DNA of 64,000 nucleotides from Bacteroidetes bacterium SCGC AAA795-G10 (lineage in GTDB: Bacteria; Bacteroidota; Bacteroidia; Flavobacteriales; Flavobacteriaceae): the NCBI GenBank assembly GCA_003130815.1, contig QFDA01000001.1, positions 510,131-574,130 on the forward strand, written 5' to 3'. Positions 58,558-64,000 of the stretch are shown in pieces (within the stretch, counting starts at the first letter, position 1; each line of letters opens with the position of its first letter). The position numbers were made by a program, and so were the translations under genes. The notes beneath the pieces are model-generated. The model was given only the letters and a program-made list of their open reading frames with translations. It searched no databases and was not told the origin of the DNA.

Positions 58558-59546
58558 ATAGCCTTTTGAAGAGAATATTTTTCTAAAACTTCATCAAATA
58601 AGGCATAGATTGCTTTAGGGCAATTTAAAGTAACCATTTGTTTTCGATAAGACTTGAAATTAGGGTAGCCTTTAAAATAATTTGCATAATGTCGTCTTGT
58701 CTCTAATACACCCAAAATAGGACCCTTCCATTTAATGGACATTTCCAAATGTCTCCTAGCGGTTTTTACACGTTGGGTTAAAGTGGGTGGTGGAAGGTGT
58801 TTTTTTGTATTTATAAAATGCTTAACATTATTAAAAAACCACGGGTTTCCAATTGATGCTCTACCAATCATAGCGCCGTCAAGTCCATATCTATCTCGCA
58901 TTTCAATTGCTCGTTCTGGTGTATTAACATCTCCATTGCCAAAAACCGGAATATACATTCTTTGATTGTTTTTAACTTGGGAAATATAGCTCCAATCCGC
59001 TTCACCTTTATACATCTGTGCCCTTGTTCTTCCATGAATCGATATTGCAGCACAACCAACATCTTGAAGGCGTTCGGCAACTTCTAAAATTTTTATTGAA
59101 TTATGGTCCCATCCTAACCTTGTTTTTACTGTAACTGGAATTTTTGTGTGTTTTACAATATGTTCTGTCAGTTTAACCATTTTTGGAATATCTTTTAAAA
59201 TCCCTGCACCCGCTCCTTTACAAACAACTTTTTTCACTGGGCATCCGAAATTAATATCAATAATATCCGGTTTGGTTTTTTCTACTATTTCTATTGATCG
59301 CATCATGGAATCAAGATTAGCTCCAAAGATTTGAATACCGACTGGCCTCTCTTTTTCATAAATATCTAGTTTTTGAATACTTTTTGCTGCGTTTCTGATA
59401 AGACCTTCACTAGATATAAATTCGGTATAAACCACATCAGCACCGTTTTCTTTGCAAAGTGCTCGAAATGGTGGGTCGCTTACATCCTCCATTGGTGCAA
59501 GAAGTAAGGGAAACGATCCCAAATCAATATTTCCAATTTTTACCAA
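58554..59546 (-). CDS. dusB: tRNA-dihydrouridine synthase B
   Basis: 330 residues from a TTG start; an in-frame stop lies two codons upstream, so no longer form is possible. LLAPMEDVSDPPFRALCKENGADVVYTEFISSEGL is the FMN site opening. DINFGCPVKKVVCKGAGAGIL has the catalytic Cys, VKTRLGWD and AISIHGRTRAQMYKGEADW are FMN/tRNA contacts, and VFGNGDVNTPERA and DGAMIGRASIGNPWFF complete the family set. It reduces uridine in the tRNA D-loop using NADPH and FMN. Confidence 0.96.
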   Translation of the reverse strand: MVKIGNIDLGSFPLLLAPMEDVSDPPFRALCKENGADVVYTEFISSEGLIRNAAKSIQKLDIYEKERPVGIQIFGANLDSMMRSIEIVEKTKPDIIDINFGCPVKKVVCKGAGAGILKDIPKMVKLTEHIVKHTKIPVTVKTRLGWDHNSIKILEVAERLQDVGCAAISIHGRTRAQMYKGEADWSYISQVKNNQRMYIPVFGNGDVNTPERAIEMRDRYGLDGAMIGRASIGNPWFFNNVKHFINTKKHLPPPTLTQRVKTARRHLEMSIKWKGPILGVLETRRHYANYFKGYPNFKSYRKQMVTLNCPKAIYALFDEVLEKYSLQKAI

Positions 59547-59700
59547 GCTTTAAAATTTTCTCAAAAATAGTGAAAACAATACTCAAATTTTTTAACAAGA
59601 TGAATTTAGGACTAATTATGCCACACATAATGTAGTCTAAAAGTTTTCTAAAACAAGGTCTTACAGATTTCAAACTCGTATATTTGTCCGCTATGAATGA

Positions 59701-59705
59701 AGGAG
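59701..59705 (+). promoter_or_regulatory. Ribosome binding site of lepA
   Basis: AGGAG 4 nt before the ATG at 59710. Good Shine-Dalgarno sequences are uncommon in this window, and this one fixes the lepA start. Confidence 0.7.
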
Positions 59706-59709
59706 TTGC

Positions 59710-61506
59710 ATGAAAAATATTAGAAATTTTTGCATTATTGCACATATTGATCATGGAAAAAGTACACTTGCTGACCGTCTATTAGACTTTACAGGATCTG
59801 TGGCTGAGCGTGAGAAACAGGATCAACTTTTGGATAACATGGATCTTGAGCGTGAAAGAGGGATTACAATTAAATCTCATGCAATACAAATGGAATACAC
59901 GCATCTTGGTGAAAAATATACCCTTAACCTAATTGACACCCCTGGACATGTGGATTTTTCCTATGAAGTTTCACGATCTATAGCTGCATGTGAAGGTGCT
60001 TTATTGGTAGTAGATGCGGCTCAGAACATTCAAGCTCAAACCATTTCAAATCTTTATTTAGCACTAGAAAATGACCTAGAAATTATCCCAGTATTAAATA
60101 AGATTGATTTACCATCAGCTAATGCTGATGAAGTTACAGATGATATTGTTAAACTAATAGGATGTAATGCTGATGAAGTGATTCCTGCTTCAGCTAAAAC
60201 AGGTGTTGGGATTGAAAAAATATTATCTGCTATAATTGATAAAATTCCAAGTCCAAAAGGTAATTTAGACGAACCTTTACAAGCCCTTATTTTTGATTCA
60301 GTTTATAATCCATTTAGAGGGGTGGAAACATATTTCCGAGTGATCAATGGTTCTATTTCAAAAGGACAGAAGATCAAATTCATGGCTACACAAAAAGATT
60401 ATTTTGCTGACGAAATAGGAACTCTCAAACTCGATAAAGATCCTAAAGGAAAAATACTTGCAGGTGATGTTGGTTATTTAATTACAGGGATTAAACAAGC
60501 AAAAGAAGTTAAAGTTGGTGATACAATTACTGATGCTATAGAATCAACAAAAACAGCAATAGATGGGTTTGAAGAAGTCAAACCTATGGTTTTTGCAGGT
60601 ATTTACCCTGTTGATACTGAAGATTTTGAAGAGCTACGAAGTTCAATGGAAAAACTACAGCTTAATGACGCTTCGCTTGTATTTTCGCCTGAAAGCTCGG
60701 CTGCACTGGGTTTTGGTTTTCGCTGCGGTTTTCTAGGTATGTTACATCTTGAAATAATTCAAGAGCGTTTAGAGCGAGAGTTTAATATGGCTGTAATAAC
60801 AACTGTCCCTAATGTATCTTACTGCGCTTTCACTAAGAAAAATCCTGATAGTATTTTGTGGGTAAATAATCCTTCAGATCTCCCAGACCCGTCTATAGTT
60901 GAGAAGGTCAAAGAGCCTTTTATAAAAGCTTCAATTATTACTAAAGCTGAATTTGTGGGTAGTGTTATGTCTTTATGCATAGAAAAAAGAGGTCAAATTA
61001 AAAATCAAACGTATTTAACTACAGAAAGAGTTGAGCTGACATTTGATCTCCCATTGGCTGAAATTGTTTTTGATTTTTATGATCGGCTTAAAACCGTTTC
61101 CAAAGGCTATGCGTCTTTTGATTATTCTCCAATTGAGATGAGAGAGTCAAAATTAGTTAAAGTTGATATTTTATTAAACTCTAATCCTGTTGATGCTTTA
61201 TCTGCATTAGTACATTCTGATAATGCTTTTAATATCGGAAAAAAAATGTGTGAAAAGTTACGTGAGCTTATTCCGCGTCAACAGTTTGATATTCCAATCC
61301 AAGCAGCTATTGGCGCAAAAATTATTTCCAGAGAAACAATAAAAGCACTTAGAAAGGACGTTACAGCAAAATGTTATGGAGGTGATATCACTAGAAAGAG
61401 AAAGTTACTTGAAAAGCAAAAAAAGGGGAAAAAGAAAATGCGTCAGGTTGGAAGTGTAGAAATCCCTCAGCAAGCATTTATGGCTGTTCTTAAATTAAAT
61501 GACTAG
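59710..61506 (+). CDS. lepA: Elongation factor 4 (LepA)
   Basis: 598 residues, full length. [20 protein letters not shown] (G1), [10 protein letters not shown] (G2), [14 protein letters not shown] (G3), NKIDLPSA (G4) and SAKTGVGI (G5) give the GTPase. The LepA-specific C-terminal domain is seen in [59 protein letters not shown]. It binds ribosomes and acts on stalled or assembling ribosomes under stress. It is divergent from dusB. Confidence 0.97.
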   Translation: MKNIRNFCIIAHIDHGKSTLADRLLDFTGSVAEREKQDQLLDNMDLERERGITIKSHAIQMEYTHLGEKYTLNLIDTPGHVDFSYEVSRSIAACEGALLVVDAAQNIQAQTISNLYLALENDLEIIPVLNKIDLPSANADEVTDDIVKLIGCNADEVIPASAKTGVGIEKILSAIIDKIPSPKGNLDEPLQALIFDSVYNPFRGVETYFRVINGSISKGQKIKFMATQKDYFADEIGTLKLDKDPKGKILAGDVGYLITGIKQAKEVKVGDTITDAIESTKTAIDGFEEVKPMVFAGIYPVDTEDFEELRSSMEKLQLNDASLVFSPESSAALGFGFRCGFLGMLHLEIIQERLEREFNMAVITTVPNVSYCAFTKKNPDSILWVNNPSDLPDPSIVEKVKEPFIKASIITKAEFVGSVMSLCIEKRGQIKNQTYLTTERVELTFDLPLAEIVFDFYDRLKTVSKGYASFDYSPIEMRESKLVKVDILLNSNPVDALSALVHSDNAFNIGKKMCEKLRELIPRQQFDIPIQAAIGAKIISRETIKALRKDVTAKCYGGDITRKRKLLEKQKKGKKKMRQVGSVEIPQQAFMAVLKLND

Positions 61507-61787
61507 ATAATTTTCAAACTATCTTTCTGCTTTCTGCCAGACTTTCTATAAAATTTGATTTTCAATGTTGCATAAAAACCATATTATTTTATAAAAGCAA
61601 TCGTTAATAAGATGAATTTTTATATTAATAAAGAGGTATGTTTTATTATATTGTTATTTAACAGGGTTTTTTATGATTAAATTTTTACAGACAAGGTATT
61701 TAGCATGTTGTCATTTGATCTGGTAAAATTTCTGCAAACAACTGTTAATCCAAAAAATAATTTGAAATATAAATATTTACTGTTTTT

Positions 61788-63998
61788 ATGTTTAAGAAAG
61801 ATTTGAGAGATATAGTAGATCATTGGAAAAACGACATGATTGCTGCTGTAAGTGTTTCTCTAATTGCTTTGCCGCTTTCACTAGGTATAGCTCTAGCTGC
61901 TGGTGCTCCAGCTATGTCCGGTATCATTTCAGCTATTGTAGGTGGAGTAATAACAACTCTTTACAGAGGAGGTCACATATCTATTAATGGGCCTGCTAAA
62001 GGTGTTATTGCAGTAATTTTGCTTGGGATTTCATTAATGGATGATGGCTCTGGGCAAGCCTTTAACTATATATTGGCAGCAATTGTTGTTTCTGGTGCTA
62101 TTCAAACTATACTAGGGATATTAAAGTTAGGGAGACTTGCTGATATCTTCCACCCTTCTGTCATAAACGGAATTTTGGCGGCAATAGGTATTATAATCTT
62201 TTCAAAACAAATTCATGTTGCTTTAGATACTCAATCTAATAGCCCCAGTATTATTCAGAATCTAATTGATGCTGTAGTTAAGTTACCCCAAGCAAATCCG
62301 TTTGTTGTTATTATTTCACTAACTGGTTTAGTTTTGTTAATTTTTCATTCTAAATTAAATTTTCGTTTTTTTCAAATATTACCTGCTCCTATGTGGGTGG
62401 TTGCACTTTCAATTCCTTTTGTGTACGGATTTAATTTTTTTGACAATCACATGCTTTCTTTTATGGGAACCAATTATGAATTAGGCCCTAAACTATTGTT
62501 AGAAATCCCCGACAAAATCTCCGGATCAATTATGCACCCAAATTTTAACAAAATAAATACTATCGAATTTTGGACAACTGTACTTTCTATACTTATGATT
62601 ACAAGTATTGAATCATTGGCAATTGCAAAAGCTGTTGATAAACTTGACCCTTACAAAAGAAAGACAGATCTAAATAAAGAACTGACCGGTATTGGTATAA
62701 GCACTATGGCTGCAGGAATGATTGGTGGTTTACCCATAATAGCTGTTATAATAAGGAGCACTGTTAACATTCACAATGGAGCCAAAACTAAATGGTCTAA
62801 TTTATATCAGGGAATATTTTTATTTCTATTTGTAGTTGTTTTAAGCCCTATTATGCGTCAAGTTCCGCTTTGTGCTTTTGCGATATTACTTGTCTACACA
62901 GGGTTTAAATTAGCGTCACCAACTGTTTTTAAACAAGTTTATTCCAAAGGATCTGAGCAATTGATCTTTTTTTTAGCAACAATGATTTTGACTCTTTACA
63001 CAAACCTTTTAATCGGCCTGCTTGGTGGTTTGCTTTTGGTTTTGGTAAGCCATATGTTACTTGCAAGAGTTTCAATACCTCGGTTTTTTAAATTGGTCTT
63101 CCGCTCAGGTTCAAATCTGGTTTCTAACTCAGAAAACGATTATTATCTTAAAATTAAAGGGGTTGCAAATTTTTTAAGTGTTTTCGGTATAAACAATCTT
63201 GTTTCCAAAATACCTTCAGGGGCTGATGTTAAAATAGATTTGTCTCAAACAAGGCTTGTAGGTATGACATACATGGACTTTTTGGTTGACTTTTTAAAAG
63301 CTCAAAAGGAAACTGGTGGTAAAGTTGTCATTGCAGGTTTAGATTCTCATGTTTCAACCTCGCCATATAATAGAGCTTTAAAAATTTCTCTAAAAAACAA
63401 TCTTGAGAAATTATCTCCTAGGCAAAAAAGATTACAAGATTTGGCAAATGAAAATGATTATGAATATAACGCAAAAGTGAATTGGAATACATCTTACTTG
63501 AAAAAGTTTCACTTTTTTGAAATTCGGCCAATTGAACGCAAAACCAATTGTCTCCGTGGTTTTTTTAGTGAATTTAATGTCGAATGGGAAATTTCTGATG
63601 TTACATTTAATGATGGCGCAGCTTTTTCATCTGAGACATTTAACACTACGGTAATGTTTTTGAAAATTAACAAAAACATCCCTGTTTTTGCGATGGAAAA
63701 AGAAGGGATTATTGAAAAAATCTTTGATAGAGTTATTGCATTTACAGGGCATAAAGACATAGACTTTGAAATGTATCCTGATTTTTCAAAAAAATTCCTT
63801 GTAACTGGTAACGAAGAAACAAAAATACGGTCGTTTTTTACTGAAGGTCTCATCAGTTTTTTTGAGAACAAGCAAATTTATCATCTGGAAAGTAATGGTG
63901 AGGGTTTAATAATTTTTGATAAAATTAAATTAGCTAGAACAGATGAGACAATTGCATTAATTGATTATAGTAAAGAATTAGTCAAATTATTACATTAA
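61788..63998 (+). CDS. SulP family anion transporter with C-terminal extension
   Basis: 736 residues. The membrane part (about 1-430) opens with NDMIAAVSVSLIALPLSLGIALAAGAPAMSGIISAIVGG, the SulP signature, followed by GPAKGVIAVILLG and SIESLAIAKAVDKLDPYKRKTDLNKEL. Residues about 450-530 form a STAS-like segment (VKIDLSQTRLVGMTYMDFLVDF). Beyond this about 200 residues have no family that I recognise, though they contain strand-like parts (FNTTVMFLKINKNIPVFAM). Bicarbonate or sulfate are typical substrates. The ORF ends two bases before the window end. Confidence 0.9.
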   Translation: MFKKDLRDIVDHWKNDMIAAVSVSLIALPLSLGIALAAGAPAMSGIISAIVGGVITTLYRGGHISINGPAKGVIAVILLGISLMDDGSGQAFNYILAAIVVSGAIQTILGILKLGRLADIFHPSVINGILAAIGIIIFSKQIHVALDTQSNSPSIIQNLIDAVVKLPQANPFVVIISLTGLVLLIFHSKLNFRFFQILPAPMWVVALSIPFVYGFNFFDNHMLSFMGTNYELGPKLLLEIPDKISGSIMHPNFNKINTIEFWTTVLSILMITSIESLAIAKAVDKLDPYKRKTDLNKELTGIGISTMAAGMIGGLPIIAVIIRSTVNIHNGAKTKWSNLYQGIFLFLFVVVLSPIMRQVPLCAFAILLVYTGFKLASPTVFKQVYSKGSEQLIFFLATMILTLYTNLLIGLLGGLLLVLVSHMLLARVSIPRFFKLVFRSGSNLVSNSENDYYLKIKGVANFLSVFGINNLVSKIPSGADVKIDLSQTRLVGMTYMDFLVDFLKAQKETGGKVVIAGLDSHVSTSPYNRALKISLKNNLEKLSPRQKRLQDLANENDYEYNAKVNWNTSYLKKFHFFEIRPIERKTNCLRGFFSEFNVEWEISDVTFNDGAAFSSETFNTTVMFLKINKNIPVFAMEKEGIIEKIFDRVIAFTGHKDIDFEMYPDFSKKFLVTGNEETKIRSFFTEGLISFFENKQIYHLESNGEGLIIFDKIKLARTDETIALIDYSKELVKLLH

Positions 63999-64000
63999 AA

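Noticed and set aside
61507-61787. A riboswitch or small RNA upstream of the SulP gene
   Set aside because: The 281-nt gap is AT-rich without a convincing hairpin series or known aptamer motif.

Overview
The window is low-GC chromosomal DNA from a marine-type member of the Bacteroidota, most likely class Flavobacteriia. The support is a giant secreted protein ending in the gliding-motility-associated C-terminal (CHU_C, type B type IX secretion) domain with a PorP/SprF partner just downstream, TAnnTTTG promoter boxes, flavobacterial-style lipoproteins, S1 sulfatases, and core genes (acnA, rbfA, dusB, lepA) embedded in AT-rich sequence with weak ribosome binding sites. The species cannot be named from the sequence.

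Layout. 1-3.7 kb: the 3' end of a penicillin-acylase-family gene, tail to tail with aconitase. 3.9-21.6 kb: a small orphan helix-turn-helix ORF overlapping the start of a 5,491-residue modular surface protein, followed by porP/sprF. 21.7-36.8 kb: metabolic and envelope genes. These are two DoxX-like proteins, an MFS transporter plus AhpD-like protein, a sortilin/BNR-repeat protein, an M20 peptidase, several lipoproteins, a Bax-inhibitor-1 protein, a secreted protein of unknown function, a YxSQSD-repeat protein (DUF6150-like) and two S1 sulfatases.

37-56 kb: an accessory region. It starts with a six-gene, tightly overlapping minus-strand operon: an SPFH protein with a C-terminal GYF_2 domain, a short GYF_2 protein, a small membrane protein, and three TerB-like/zinc-ribbon/membrane proteins. 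Two copies of a 154-bp direct repeat flank this operon and its neighbours. Next come a Gld-like ABC exporter operon (ATPase, permease, GldG-like, DUF4340) and an intact tRNA-Met(CAT). The last part is a 6.0-kb segment bounded by a 43-bp direct repeat that is the 5' half of that tRNA. This segment carries a sodium:solute symporter with a GH13 alpha-glucosidase, small hypotheticals, a nonsense-interrupted lipoprotein gene and a truncated gene copy. A decayed tRNA-Met 3' half lies near 44.2 kb. No integrase gene is visible.

56-64 kb: small membrane proteins, then core genes rbfA, a LolC/E-type permease, dusB, lepA and a SulP anion transporter.

How the genes work together. The giant protein and PorP/SprF look like a secreted adhesin and its outer-membrane anchor (SprB/SprF style). 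The SPFH/GYF/TerB/zinc-ribbon operon looks like a membrane-associated complex, similar in composition to Bacillus ydjGHI-type SPFH systems. It is the best candidate here for an under-described system. The symporter and glucosidase make a compact sugar-use pair on what looks like a tRNA-targeted cassette.
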